Shown piece by piece: positions 49,957 through 59,829 of a DNA stretch of 64,000 nucleotides (position 1 is its first letter; every line of letters begins with the position of its first letter). A model generated the notes under the pieces. The model did no database searches and was not told the DNA's origin. It saw only the letters and a program-made list of their open reading frames with translations. The stretch is taken from assembly GCF_963678635.1 (NCBI RefSeq), contig NC_087069.1, forward strand, positions 31,164,776 through 31,228,775, read 5' to 3'. A program made the position numbers and the translations under genes. Source of the DNA: Symsagittifera roscoffensis. Taxonomy: Eukaryota > Xenacoelomorpha > Acoela > Convolutidae.

Positions 49957-50436
49957 TGATCTTAAAATTAAGTGAATTTAAGTTTAAAATGTTTTAAATT
50001 TGTGTAAAGAATAGATTTAGTATTTTTATGATATTAGTGAGCTTATGATTGCTGTTATGTTTAGGCGATGAAGCTGGAACAACAGGATGATTTATAATTA
50101 CTAACCATTTATTGTCATGCTACTAATTTTTATTTTGATTTTTCAATAAATATTTTTCAAACATGTTTTGTATATTACTGCAGAATTTAGGAAAACGATC
50201 TGAGATCTTTTTATCAATCGTTATTGTATATTAATAATTTTGTTTAGCGCCTGAAATGATTTTGAAGATTGACTTCAAAATTTTATGTTTGCAAATGAAA
50301 ATCTAAATTCATTGCTAGTAGTATTCTAAATACAAAAATTTGTTTTTATTAAACTTAACATTTTGTAAATGTTTTGTCTAAATTCTAATCTATTATTGGT
50401 TAATGCTAAGCTATTAAGGTCTTGTTCGAGACTTAT

Positions 50437-50446
50437 GGTCGCACCA
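50437..50446 (-). promoter_or_regulatory. tRNA primer-binding site of the short LTR element
   Basis: On the minus strand TGGTGCGACC lies two bases after the LTR. It begins TGG, as expected for pairing with a tRNA 3' CCA end. The same ten bases follow the LTR at 60,525-60,534 and the probable LTR at 58,731. I do not assign the tRNA. Confidence 0.75.
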
Positions 50447-50448
50447 GA

Positions 50449-50842
50449 TGAGTTAGGACCGATGTAATTTCGGATAGGGTACACCGTCTGCTCGTCACGC
50501 TATCTTATTTTCGGCCGGATAGATTCGTGCAACTTCTTAGTCTAATACCGATCCTAATCTTACTCTTATACTATCTAGTCTCAGGTTGTTTAACTAGTCT
50601 CTGCTAGGCTCAATAGATCTAGGGTATACTGGTTTATTGCGGCTGCTGAAGTACTCGGGAGAGTTCAACTAATTTCTAAGTTAAATTCAAATCTCTCTGG
50701 TGCTGAAATTACAAGTAATTTCAGCACTTACAAATAAGTGGATTGTTAGTTAGATGGATCATGATTGGTTAATATTAACTACTTTACATTGGTAAAATAT
50801 CTAATTTATCCAATCATAAAATGTAGTTTAGATCAGGTTCCA
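50449..50842 (-). repeat. 5' LTR of the short element (394 bp)
   Basis: Nearly identical to the LTR at 49,276-49,685, with the palindrome at 50,700-50,727. The left end in window coordinates (50,449) is the 3' end of the LTR and adjoins the primer-binding site after two bases. Confidence 0.92.
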
Positions 50843-51649
50843 ATATGGACCTGCTCACAAAATTTGAGAAGCTACTACGGCTAGCTATCCTTTTGCCTTC
50901 TACGTCACACTATGATGTGCAGAGACCTTGTACTAGTATTTGAGGTGCCGATGCTGCTTTTGCGTTGCTTGAACCATGATAAATTTGCCACTTATTTAAT
51001 CATTTAATTTCATATAATAGCTTCCTACGAAATTTTCAACAAAATTTTTAACGTCATTTTTTAACGAAATTTTGTTGGTATATTTTACTCATTTTTGGGT
51101 AACTGAAGCTGTTTACTAGCACTACTAAAAAAGAAGCAATGAGAATGTTAAAAAAACTACATCTATAAAAATTTCATAGGTTTGCTTTGACTGCATTTCA
51201 GGAGAACCCAGTCGAGAAACCCAATAGCAAGCGTTAAGTACCCATTCACAGAATTATTTATCGAGCGGCAGTTTAGTCGACAGTAATTGGGTAGACGCTC
51301 GTTGAGCCCAATACAAAATTGCCATACAACTTTTTCCTGCCATAATAAGTTTTGAACCCTTTAAATCTAACGTACCCCTTTTCATACACTCCACCCCTCC
51401 TGAAATGAAAAAAAAAGCAGAAACGATTCTACAACGACTAAATATAACATGACTAAGTTAATACATAATCAGCCGAACCCATTTAAGCAAAAAAAGCAAG
51501 TCAGTTTTTTACAGAATTCTACACAGAGGCGAAGCTGCAAACACTTGCGAGAACACGACCAAAAAGCAGCTCTATCAAGTGACATAACAAAAAGTAGAAA
51601 TAAGCCTCAAATTTAACAAATCAATTATGGCAAATAAGCTTCTTTCAAA

Positions 51650-51893
51650 CAATTAGGAACGATTTCTAAGACGGATTGAATCTTCGCTTATGCGTTAATA
51701 GCGCGAGCGAAATATATCGCGCGTTAATTGTCCCAAATACCAATTTTTAAACCCGCGTAACTTTACGAAAATTGATCACAGGTGAAATTTATTTCCAAAT
51801 TTTAGCTCAGTACAACAATACTTTTTGAATCCGTCAAAAATGGCTAGTTAAAAAGTCGAAATTTGTCCGGGGAAAAACCACCCCGCGCACAAA
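51650..51893 (+). repeat. dispersed repeat B, copy 2
   Basis: Reverse-complement match to 39,715-39,990, including the CG-rich hairpin GCGTTAATAGCGCGAGC with ATATCGCGCGTTAAT. It lies directly before repeat A. Confidence 0.75.
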
Positions 51894-51940
51894 TCGGTTA
51901 CTTTCGTTATGAAAGTCGGAACACTAACAGTCTGTGTTAA

Positions 51941-52103
51941 ATTCCATAGCATTGGCTGTACTTAATAGCTGGTTATTGATCAAAATGAACACTTTTAAAA
52001 TGAACACATTTTATCGCAACAATGTTTGCGTCGCAACAAAATTTGCGACTTAGGTTGGAAAAAAGATAGTTCATACTATGACACAAGCATTGCTTGTGTA
52101 AAA
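51941..52103 (+). repeat. dispersed repeat A/C, longest copy
   Basis: ATAGCATTGGCTGTACTTAA, ATCAAAATGAACACTTTTAA, TTTTATCGCAACAATG, TTTGCGACTTAGGTTGG, TAGTTCATACTATGACAC, ending GCTTGTGTAAAA. It is the fullest of five copies in the window. No pol III boxes or coding frame were found. Confidence 0.7.
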
Positions 52104-52246
52104 ATGCGCCAAATGCGTAAACTTATAACTATTCGAATGTCAAAGCACATGTTATCAATAACCTGTAAAGGTGCAACTAAATATCAAATGTGCAACAAAA
52201 TATGAAAACATCTTATTGTCAATTTGATGAAGCAAATATTGTTGCT

Positions 52247-52340
52247 ATAGGTCGCAACAAAAGTCGCAACAATATTTGCGACTTAGATTGGAAAAAAAAG
52301 AAAGTTCGTACTATAACACATCGCTTCGCAAGTGTAAAGA
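52247..52340 (+). repeat. dispersed repeat C, second adjacent copy
   Basis: GTCGCAACAATATTTGCGAC, TTAGATTGGAAAAAAAAG, AGTTCGTACTATAACACA, ending GCAAGTGTAAAG. It lies 150 bp after the previous copy. Confidence 0.6.
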
Positions 52341-52558
52341 AAAGATAATTACGGGAAAAAATCAAATTCCCGCAATTGAAAATATCTTGCTCTTGCAAAT
52401 GAAAAAACATCAGAAGTCTGATTTAAACAACAGAACAATCACACTACCTAAGTAAGGAAAAATTTCAAATTGTCCATAAAAACTTCTTTAAAGAAGAAAC
52501 ACTTAATACTTCAAAAAACGCTTAATGAAACCAGATATAACTCCACATCTCAACTCAC

Positions 52559-52864
52559 TTGTGCACACTCCATCATTCATCACATATCCAGCCAGACAGT
52601 CACATGTAGTGGCATCGAACTCATCCTGACATGTGCACTTGTCCGCGTCAGCGTACAGCGCCTCAGTGCCTATGAAGTGAGCAATCACAGTAGAGAAACA
52701 ACCACGCACACAAACATTCTTCTTGTTTACACTATCATAGTTCACTACGAATCCTGCTTTACAAACACACGTCTCATTTTCAGGAGTGTCTTCTGAACAT
52801 TGGGTTTGGGGCGACGAGTTTGATACTATGCAATTGGTGCTGTTAGATGTTCCATTACAGTTAG
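52559..52864 (-). CDS. exon 4: EGF-like module B2 plus atypical Cys module A4
   Basis: Acceptor AATTCTTTGTTTCAG before 52,864, donor GTGAGT after 52,559, phase 1 at both ends, 101 full codons (199-299). The first half has cysteines at 200, 209, 220, 230, 232 and 249, spaced 8-10-9-1-16 with CVCKAGF: an ordinary EGF-like module. It holds four Asn-X-Ser/Thr sites (near 201, 205, 213 and 227), so it is probably glycosylated and extracellular. The second half has CTCQDEFDATTCDCLAGY at 274-291, the C-x-C-x8-C-x-C pattern (module A4), preceded by C249-x3-C253 and a 20-residue loop. Two modules in one exon suggest an old intron loss or a fused pair. Confidence 0.9.
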
Positions 52865-53560
52865 CTGAAACAAAGAATTAATTTTTCGAGAGAATTTGAC
52901 AATATTATCAGGTTCAAATTGAGTACAAGGCCAAATCCTCTTTTCTTATAGTAATAAAAAAAAATCGGATGCTGAGCAAGTAGCACAAAAAGTTGCGATC
53001 ACAGTTATATTTGCATGAAAAATTAAGACAAAAAACTAAATTGAATTTTTCTTGGATTATTTATTTTGAGTGTTGGGAGACAAACTTTCGCGCCGTTTTC
53101 TCGCCACCGAAAATACTTTTTCGAAAGTTTTCATTGCATTCAGAATTACGGCAGAAAAATCTTCAATTTGGCATGTCAAACAAGCTCACATAATCGTCTT
53201 CGTGGTACCCGATTTTGCATACCATGACACAAAAGCCGAAGACAAAGTTCCTTCATCTTCAATGATCGGAACAAATTTCTCAATGAAAAAACCAAAAAGT
53301 TGTTATTTGATTTTAAACAGCCATTGGCAAGAACTCATACTTATACCGCAAATGCTCTCGGAGGCGTATGAAAATCTATTCACGTTTTTCAAAGTGTCTA
53401 AAACTTTGTACCGCAGTTTTTAGGTTGAAAAATTCAAATTCACTTGATCTTTGAATATTTAATCTTTCTTGGCTGAGGGGCAGGGGTTAAAAAGGAGCTC
53501 CAAATGATCTGTTTTGATATTTGATATGAAACATAACATAACTACGTGGCGTGAACTCAC
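52865..53560 (-). other. intron between exons 3 and 4
   Basis: Phase 1, GTGAGT to TTTGTTTCAG. Open frames of 66 and 117 codons on the plus strand within it have no domain or splice support. No repeat was recognised. Confidence 0.6.
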
Positions 53561-53700
53561 TGGAACACTGTGCATTGTCGTCTGGCCCGTATCCGGCCAC
53601 GCATCTGCAGCTGGTGACGTTATCCTCATCCGGACACTTGCAAACCCCTTCTCTCCCATCCGCAGACAGCATATTTCGATTACACACTATATCCACACAC
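53561..53700 (-). CDS. exon 3: atypical Cys module A3
   Basis: Acceptor GTTTGATTAG before 53,700, donor GTGAGT after 53,561. The phase is 2 in and 1 out; the unusual phase 2 is matched exactly by the donor of the exon upstream. It codes for residues 152-197. Cysteines at 152, 157, 171, 173, 182, 184 and 196 contain C-K-C-x8-C-R-C-V-A-G-Y. The C-x-C pair where an EGF domain normally has 3-8 residues is the odd feature shared with A1, A2, A4 and A5. Confidence 0.88.
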
Positions 53701-53752
53701 CTAATCAAACTTTTTACTCACAGGCGAAGCGGAGCTGCGCCATACTTGAGAT

Positions 53753-53825
53753 AGTGGCGTGGCGATGTTGCAATTCGCATACAAAAGACAGTGGCGTGGC
53801 GATGTTGCAATTCGCATACAAAAGC
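53753..53825. repeat. 37-bp tandem duplication next to an exon
   Basis: AGTGGCGTGGCGATGTTGCA and on to TTCGCATACAAAAG at 53,753-53,789, repeated at 53,790-53,825 with hardly any change. It lies in the intron, 52 bp upstream of the exon 3 acceptor. It is GC-richer than its surroundings and is likely a recent slippage or insertion event. Confidence 0.85.
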
Positions 53826-53827
53826 AA

Positions 53828-54205
53828 ACATAGCCATCTGACAGTTGGAAATGAGTAATGAACGCAAGGAAACAGAAAAAAAACTGACTTGTTTTTGAAG
53901 AAACTTCAATTTTGAATTTTAAAGAAAAAAATATATGCCCTTAAAGCTCTTTGAAGTTCACGAACAACTTATGATTGACACTTTTTTGATAAAATCAATC
54001 CAACTTGAGAAAACTGAATCAATAGGTAAATTTTTAATTCCGCTGGGAAATCTGAAAATTAAATTTCACTCTTTAAACGAAGTCGATCACGTTTTTCGTG
54101 AACTTTCACAAAAAGCGCAAAAGTAAATTTGAGCTTGAATAAACACTTTAAGACTTTTTCCTGAAAAAAAAAAAACAAAAAAATCACCAAGACCTACATG
54201 ACAGT
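53828..54205 (+). repeat. dispersed repeat R1, copy 2
   Basis: Collinear with 39,187-39,640 in the same orientation, ending in TTTTTCCTGAAAAAA and ATCACCAAGACCTA. It lies in the intron between exons 2 and 3. A 63-codon open frame inside is not kept in the other copy. Confidence 0.65.
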
Positions 54206-54663
54206 ACTCACAACGTTCATTACTTTTTAAAATATCACAGATAACGCTAGAAAGTAAAAAATAGTATGGCAACTCTTCACAATGGCAACTCTTCACAAAC
54301 CAAATTAATCAGGATTCATTGCTTAGTAGTTCTGTGAAACAATCCAATCCATATCGAAATCAACACCCGATAAGGCATGACTAATTGGTTTCTGTGCACG
54401 CTAACATAGTTTATTTCACATAGTTTTTCTATTTATTATGGTAAAATGCTGCGTAGCGTATTGTCGAATCTTAAAAGGCTATCAATAGTCGCCTGCGACC
54501 ATTTTTTTGCCTCAAGTGTTTTTACTAAGTGACTGGCTTGCATAAATACGATTTGAGTTCAGACTTTTTCGCTGACTCCAATGGCAAAATCAAAGATTCC
54601 TCTGTGATGGAAACAAAACAAGCCATGTTGAATGAACTTTGTTATTGAGCCCATGCTTCTCAC

Positions 54664-54823
54664 CTTGTGTTGTCCATGGTGTCCGATAGATACCCAGTCT
54701 TACATGCGCAGGATGAGGTCTGGGAGGGGGAGAAGCAGTTGCAGTGGTTGTCCTCTTCACTTCCAGAAGAGGGGGAGAAGATGGTGTCTCCTCTAAGGGG
54801 GTCACAAAACGAACCAGACGATT
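54664..54823 (-). CDS. exon 2: atypical Cys module A2
   Basis: Acceptor GTGTTTTTAG before 54,823, donor GTGAGA after 54,664, phase 1 in and 2 out. It codes for residues 98-150. It starts with a Ser/Gly-rich lead and C104, then a 20-residue acidic loop (SSGSEEDNH), then CNC-x8-CACKTGY at 125-142. The split codon AG|G at its 3' end gives Arg151 with exon 3, which confirms the join. A TIR element ends only 41 bp before this exon in the intron. Confidence 0.87.
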
Positions 54824-54864
54824 CTAAAAACACAACAAATGCTTACAAGCCAATTTGAATTAGG

Positions 54865-57728
54865 GTCCTAGCCCGGTCACTTTTGGCTAGCGTGTCTGCA
54901 GAAAGAGACATGAGCAGAGAAATTTATGTAGCCAAACAGTGACCCCAAAAATGACAAGGTATTATGTCATTTTATGGTCAATTTTACGAAGCCAAAAAGT
55001 GACATACCCCATGTCACTTTTTGGAACTTGGGGAAAACACCAAAAAGTGACAAGGGTCTCCTTTTCGGAAAATAGCTGAAATTCGTCTGAAAACCCCTAC
55101 TAAAATCCCGAAAATACCAAAAACCACATAAAAGGTTTTTACTTCATTGACTAAACACAAAAAACCAGAATTTACAGAGTTTTGACTTTGAAAGTTGACT
55201 TAAAATTAGAAAATGGGAGAAAAACAGGCCAAAAAGTGCGCAACCCAAAAAAGACCCATGGGTTCAAAAACAACATAATAACCAAAAAATCAATAGTAAA
55301 CTGAAATAAAACAAACTGTTACGAATTAAACCTTTCTCAAGATGGGAATTGACTGAAAACTATAGCGAAAAACAAAGAACTGAGGATTTGACGCCCAACT
55401 CTAAAATTGGGATGTATAAAAACGCCTGACTTTCTCAGCCTCATTTTTTCGGAAATTAGCTGAAACTTTTCTGAAAACAATGAGTAAGTCCAAAAAACGC
55501 CAAAGAGCAGCAAAAAGTTTGTAAAATCTTTGAATAAACACAAAAAACTAGAGTTAATAGCATTATGAACCAGCAAATTGACTAAAAATGAATAAAAAGA
55601 GGGAAAATTTTAAGGAAAAACAAATAAGTTATATTTGAACCCTAAAACCTAAAATTGAAAAAAAAATCCTCTAAATTGTCAACACCAACAGAACAAAAAC
55701 AACCTTAAAATGATCACTAGCATCTCAAACCAAGTGTGAGAGATACAACAAAGAGGATTTCACTTATTAGCAATGAATATTCATTCAAATTTTGTTAGCC
55801 GGGGCTGAATTTGAGAAGCGAAAAACTTATTTCGAAAAATGGATTTTTCAAACATTTGAGATTTTTTTTTCAAATTTCATATCACTTGATTGAGCCACGA
55901 ACAGTTTTCCAGCTGAAAACTTGTCGAAAAGTTTTCCAAACTTTATCGGGCTTTAATTGTGTTTAGATTAAACAATTTATTATCCAGATTGATGCCGTCA
56001 GTGAAGTTTTCTCGCCTTGATCGACATATTCGAAACTATCAGTGTTCTTGAGAAAAATAAATCTGGTAAAAATCTTAAAATGTTTTTTGACCGAACAAAA
56101 TACAATCAGAATATGTTTTCGACACTATGGAGAGTGTACATGCACAATTTACTTAATTTGTTTCCAATGGTTGACGAAAAAAAAACAACCTCGATGTAAA
56201 AAAGCCATTACACCGAAAACTTTCCTCCGGCTCATTTTTGAACTTCTTATCTTGTAACAATCGCATTATAGCAACAAAAGCGTTGCTAAAAAGCTTCTCC
56301 TAACTATGAAACAGTCTTCATCAGAACAATTCAGAAACGTGCATTTTTCCGGCATACCAAAAGCAAACTTCTAGCCAAAACTTGATTTGAAGAAAAAATC
56401 AAAATTGAGTAAAAAAAGTCCTAACGTCGAAAAAAACTGCTCAGCTTAACTTTACCCAATTTTTAAGAGGTGTCATATGACGAACAACGAGTCATTGCAA
56501 ATCTCTTTTAATTGGTTAGACGTGGAGAATAAAAAAACATATACTTAAAATGTTTTATAAAAACCCTTCTTAAGTGTAATGGACATATATGAGGACCCGT
56601 TTAACTGGTTTATGTCCAGATTAAATGGATCAATGAAGTTTCATCTCATTGAAAGCATGTTGGATTGTATCAGTTTCCATTAAAAAATTGAAGATCGAAA
56701 AATTACCCGAAAAACTTTTTTCAATTTTTTTTTTATTAGGGTATACTAAACAACTCATGGAGAGTTCACATCTACAATTTCATCAGTATATGTCAAATGG
56801 GTGATGAGAAAATCAAAAGTGAGCCAAAAGAGCCGAAATGGCCCCAGACCCAAAAATTTCACCTCGGCTCAAATTTGAATTTCTCAAGTTCTAGAAATCG
56901 CATTATAGCAAATAGGCCAGTGGGTAGACCTGAGGCGTGTCTGATTTTCAAAAAACTCAGCGTTGAAAATATTTTCAGGCTAAATAAAAAAATCTAAGTT
57001 TAATTTCCTCTGCCAAAAAGTGACATCTATCTGGCTAAAAACTGAAAACGTGGAAAATAGCCCCCAAAAAAATTTTTAATCGAAAAAGCAACTTCACCAT
57101 CGTGTTCCTAGTTCAAAAAAGGGCCTAGAAATCATTTTTATTTAAAAACTTATTTTTCAATTCTTTCGAAGCTGAATCACCTCGATCAAAGTCGGGTTGT
57201 CAGAGTAACTACACTTTATTGCAGATTTTTCATTCAGGGATGGAAAGTTAGCCCTAAAAACTTTTTTATAGTCCAGTCGGTTAATTTAGCTCGAGAAACC
57301 ACTAAAACCGTTGAGTTTTCAAAAATTGTATTATTTTTCGATGAGAGACAGACATGAAAAAAATTCGAGCCTAGCACTAAAATTACGATAGACTTAAACC
57401 GCCCTAAGATTTTGAATATTATTTTAACTCAACAAGTGATACATATTCGGAAACTACACGGAAAGGGCTTTCCAAAACAATAAATTAATGCCCAAAAACA
57501 CTTTTTTTGAAACTTTTTTTGCAAACCATAAATCGACCAAAAACTGAAATTTGCCTGACCCCAAAATTTTATAGACCGTTTTTTCCGTTTTTTTTTTCAA
57601 AAGGGTTTCTTAAATTTGTGTTTTATTGCCAAAAAAATCGAATCAAGTATCTCAGACATCGGGAACCCTTTTGAGCCGATGCCTTAAAACGTAGGGCGGC
57701 CTTTACCAAAAAGTGACACGGCTAGGCT
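54865..57728. mobile_element. non-autonomous TIR element, about 2.86 kb
   Basis: The left end CCTAGCCCGGTCACTTTTGG (54,867-54,886) is mirrored at the right end, where the reverse complement reads CCTAGCCGTGTCACTTTTTGG. Copies of the terminal motif CCAAAAAGTGACA recur inside at 54,992, 55,011 (reverse), 55,040, 57,013 and 57,706, as transposase-binding subterminal repeats do. The interior is AT-rich with diverged internal duplications (55,068 against 55,449; 56,100-56,285 against 56,740-56,915). The longest open frames are under 80 codons and show no transposase. The target duplication is unclear (TTA is possible). It could be a hAT-like or other cut-and-paste element; no class is assigned. 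Confidence 0.7.
54992..55024. repeat. perfect 14-bp hairpin in the TIR element
   Basis: CCAAAAAGTGACAT, loop ACCCC, ATGTCACTTTTTGG. Both arms are copies of the terminal motif of the element in opposite directions. Confidence 0.9.
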
Positions 57729-58648
57729 TATTGGCAAAAATCTTTTTCTGATATTGATGTTCAAATTATGACGTCCGAAATCATTATTCACTCATGTCAT
57801 CATGATTAAATCTTGTCAAAAATTTAATTGCGCTGAAAAGCACCAATTCTATCAACCGATTAAGTTGCTAAAGGACATCGATATTTTATCATTTGGCAAT
57901 AGTTTTAAATCAGACTCAGCTTTCTCACTTTGTAACATGTCGAATCTAATTAAAAGAGTTCGCGGTACGCTAAACAGACATTTGACATATAACGTTGGGT
58001 CGTTTAAGGGTGGCCTCAAAAATGGTTTAAAAAACGATCGTTTTTTTTTGCAGGCGGTTGAGCCTTTTGGAAACTAAAGATCGGAACAGCACTTTGCAGT
58101 ACTTAATTTCAGGAGTGTCAAAAAATACTGGGTGCGGAGGGTTTGGATTTTTCGGAAAAAAAGGCATTTTCCAGTTCCGGGGATCAACATTGAACTAGTC
58201 TTGATCTTTGAACTTGGCCTGAATTTTCAGTTATTGAATGCAGACTGCAATTTCTTAATGAAAAAGTTGATTTGTGTTGCAAGGGCTCAAGAAGTATGGG
58301 GCTCTGAGCCCAAGAAGTAGGGCTCAGGGTCCCAGCAATAAAGAAGACTAGAGTAAGCTATGTATTCGAATGTTTTTTTTTATCATCTCATCCATTACCT
58401 CTCAAGCATAACCACTAAGTAGGATCTTAGGAGACGTGTATAGCTTTACTGAGCTACATTTTGAGAGCTTTAGAAAAACGTCAAGCGCATCTCTTGTTAC
58501 GCTACACCAAAACCATATGCGTCATACTCAATCACATTAAACATGGAATGTTACATAAAAAAAACAAAACAAAAAATATATTCAACAGAACAAAACGACC
58601 ATCAAAATAGTGGCAAAAATGGTTCCGCATTTTATCAGAGAAACATTG
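57729..58648 (-). other. intron sequence between exons 1 and 2
   Basis: Part of the intron from 54,824 to 59,406. It contains a short palindromic stretch at 58,299-58,311 (GGGCTC, T, GAGCCC) between two AAGAAGTA copies. A 91-codon frame at 57,802-58,077 is unsupported. Nothing else was seen. Confidence 0.5.
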
Positions 58649-58730
58649 CGGCCTAGTGGCTGAAAAGTAAGCCTGGTCTATTTAAGTTCCCAGATTCTAT
58701 CCATTGATCCACTTCACCGGTCGCACCAGA

Positions 58731-58905
58731 TGTTCTTTTTAATAAAAATTGTCAAATGCAAATGTGTCTTCAGTCTTATTTTACATCAGATTAAGTCCAA
58801 TTCAAACAGAAAAAGCTGCGTTAAATGAAAACACAAGTCTCATATGACATGCCGTTTAAAAGATGAAACATTTGCAAAATGTCGCAAGACTCCAACTTGT
58901 AACAG
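58731..58905 (-). mobile_element. probable LTR of a second retrotransposon
   Basis: In minus-strand direction the segment starts TGTTACAAGTTGG and ends AAAAAGAACA, giving TG...CA ends within a short TGTT/AACA inverted repeat. It is followed after two bases (TC) by TGGTGCGACC, the same primer site and spacer as in the other LTR elements here. About 175 bp is short for an LTR. The LTR sequence itself is not similar to the 410-bp LTR. No second copy was found in the window, so it may be a truncated element. The call rests on end structure and primer site only. Confidence 0.5.
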
Positions 58906-59406
58906 TGGGCGGATCGAACCCAGTATGTTAACAAAGCCGAAGATACACGTATAAGTTAGTTGCTATTTGAGCTTATTAAAAACGTGATAGCATTGTTAGG
59001 AAGAAATAGAGTCGTCTCAAATAGATAATAATTTCAATTCAACTCAAAAACTCCTCAACACTCAATTTGTGCTCGAAAAAAAAGCATGACACCAATCGAG
59101 ATTTTAAAAAAAAACTCGAGCAATGCAGTTTATGATATAAAGAGGATATTTTAACGCTTTTAGAAAGAGCAATTTGGTGTGAAAGCCGGGTACAAAAAAA
59201 ACTAATCAAGACAATTTTTGCATGCTTAAGCTAATTTTTCACACAGAAAGTACGTCTCAATGTCACCTAAAACCTTAAATTTGCATGCAAAAAATGGTCA
59301 AAATTGGCAGATTGCTCGTTTAAATGATTTCTGTCTGATGCAACTTCTCGCAACTTACTATATTAAGGATAATTAAGACTCCATCTTTTGTTTAGTTTCT
59401 TTCTAC
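58906..59406 (-). other. intron next to exon 1
   Basis: AT-rich, starting GTAGAA at exon 1. Nothing recognised apart from GGGTTCGATCC near 58,912-58,922 on the minus strand, which resembles a pol III B box without a matching A box. Confidence 0.5.
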
Positions 59407-59700
59407 CTGTGCATCCAATCTCGTCCCCTTTCACTTGAATGAAGTAGTTGTTCTCACAGAAACAGCCCCCACCCTCGGCAGCACACAAACTGCCATCGGA
59501 TACTCTGCAATGCGCCTGTCCGGGGTCACAGTTGCGGCTGCACTGTGCTGTTGCGGGGTGGAGCAGTGTTCCGGCGTGGCACAGACAAGTGAGCAGGTCG
59601 AATTTGTCCCCACAAGTGCAGTGGGTGCTGCCGAATGCACAACTTGCAACACATGTGTCTTGTTTGTTGTTCGGTCTAGTTCCTCCGTCCGCACATGTAT
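59407..59700 (-). CDS. exon 1 in window: Cys modules A1 and B1 of an EGF/SEA membrane protein
   Basis: Acceptor TTTGTTTTCTGTTCAG before 59,700, donor GTAGAA after 59,407, phase 1 at both ends. It codes for 97 residues with 14 cysteines and no methionine start, so it is internal; the signal peptide and first exons lie outside the window or were missed. Residues 27-40 read CTCGDKFDLLTCLC, the C-x-C-x8-C-x-C pattern (A1). Residues 57-96 form an ordinary EGF-like module B1 (C57, C64, C72, C79, C81, C96) with CFC near the end. Two other frames are open here on the plus strand but lack this cysteine order. The exon codes for an extracellular part, perhaps for adhesion or ligand binding (inference). 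Confidence 0.87.
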
Positions 59701-59829
59701 CTGAACAGAAAACAAACTTAGCTGCTGATCGGTTCAGAGGCCATCTAGGATTTTGGCGAGGAGGGGGAAGATTATTTTATTTTAAAAAACTTGGAACTTT
59801 TCCTACCATTTTTAGTGAAAATTCCCAAT

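Larger units (their letters stand above)
49276..50842 (-). mobile_element. short, internally deleted LTR retrotransposon with 4-bp target duplication
   Basis: Element of 1,567 bp on the minus strand, flanked by ATAT at 49,272-49,275 and 50,843-50,846. The LTRs are direct repeats of 410 and 394 bp, starting TGGAACC and ending AACTCA. They differ by a 16-bp indel and apparently one base, so the insertion is recent. Next to the 5' LTR is a primer-binding site. The 763-bp interior has no open frame. It matches the leader of the longer element at 60,115-64,000 and carries the same two hairpins. It should move only with enzymes supplied in trans. The organisation (LTR, leader, no gag-pol) is like TRIM or LARD elements. 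Confidence 0.9.
46954..52558 (-). other. 5.6-kb intron between exons 4 and 5
   Basis: Starts GTGAGT at the upstream exon and ends TTTGTAATAG. It holds the SINE (47,859-48,103), the short LTR element (49,276-50,842), repeats B, A and C (51,650-52,340), and otherwise unique AT-rich sequence. No further exon was recognised, although a phase 1-1 exon could be missed without breaking the frame. Confidence 0.6.

Noticed and set aside
52470-52796. 108-codon plus-strand ORF
   Set aside because: It is the antisense shadow of the Cys-rich exon at 52,559-52,864.
57802-58077. 91-codon plus-strand ORF
   Set aside because: Intronic, no recognised domain, composition like the flanking AT-rich DNA.
58649-58702. 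tRNA-like segment (CGGCCTAGTGG and GATTCTATCC)
   Set aside because: The A box fits at 10 of 11 positions but the B box is weak and the cloverleaf does not close. It may be an old SINE head, not enough to call.
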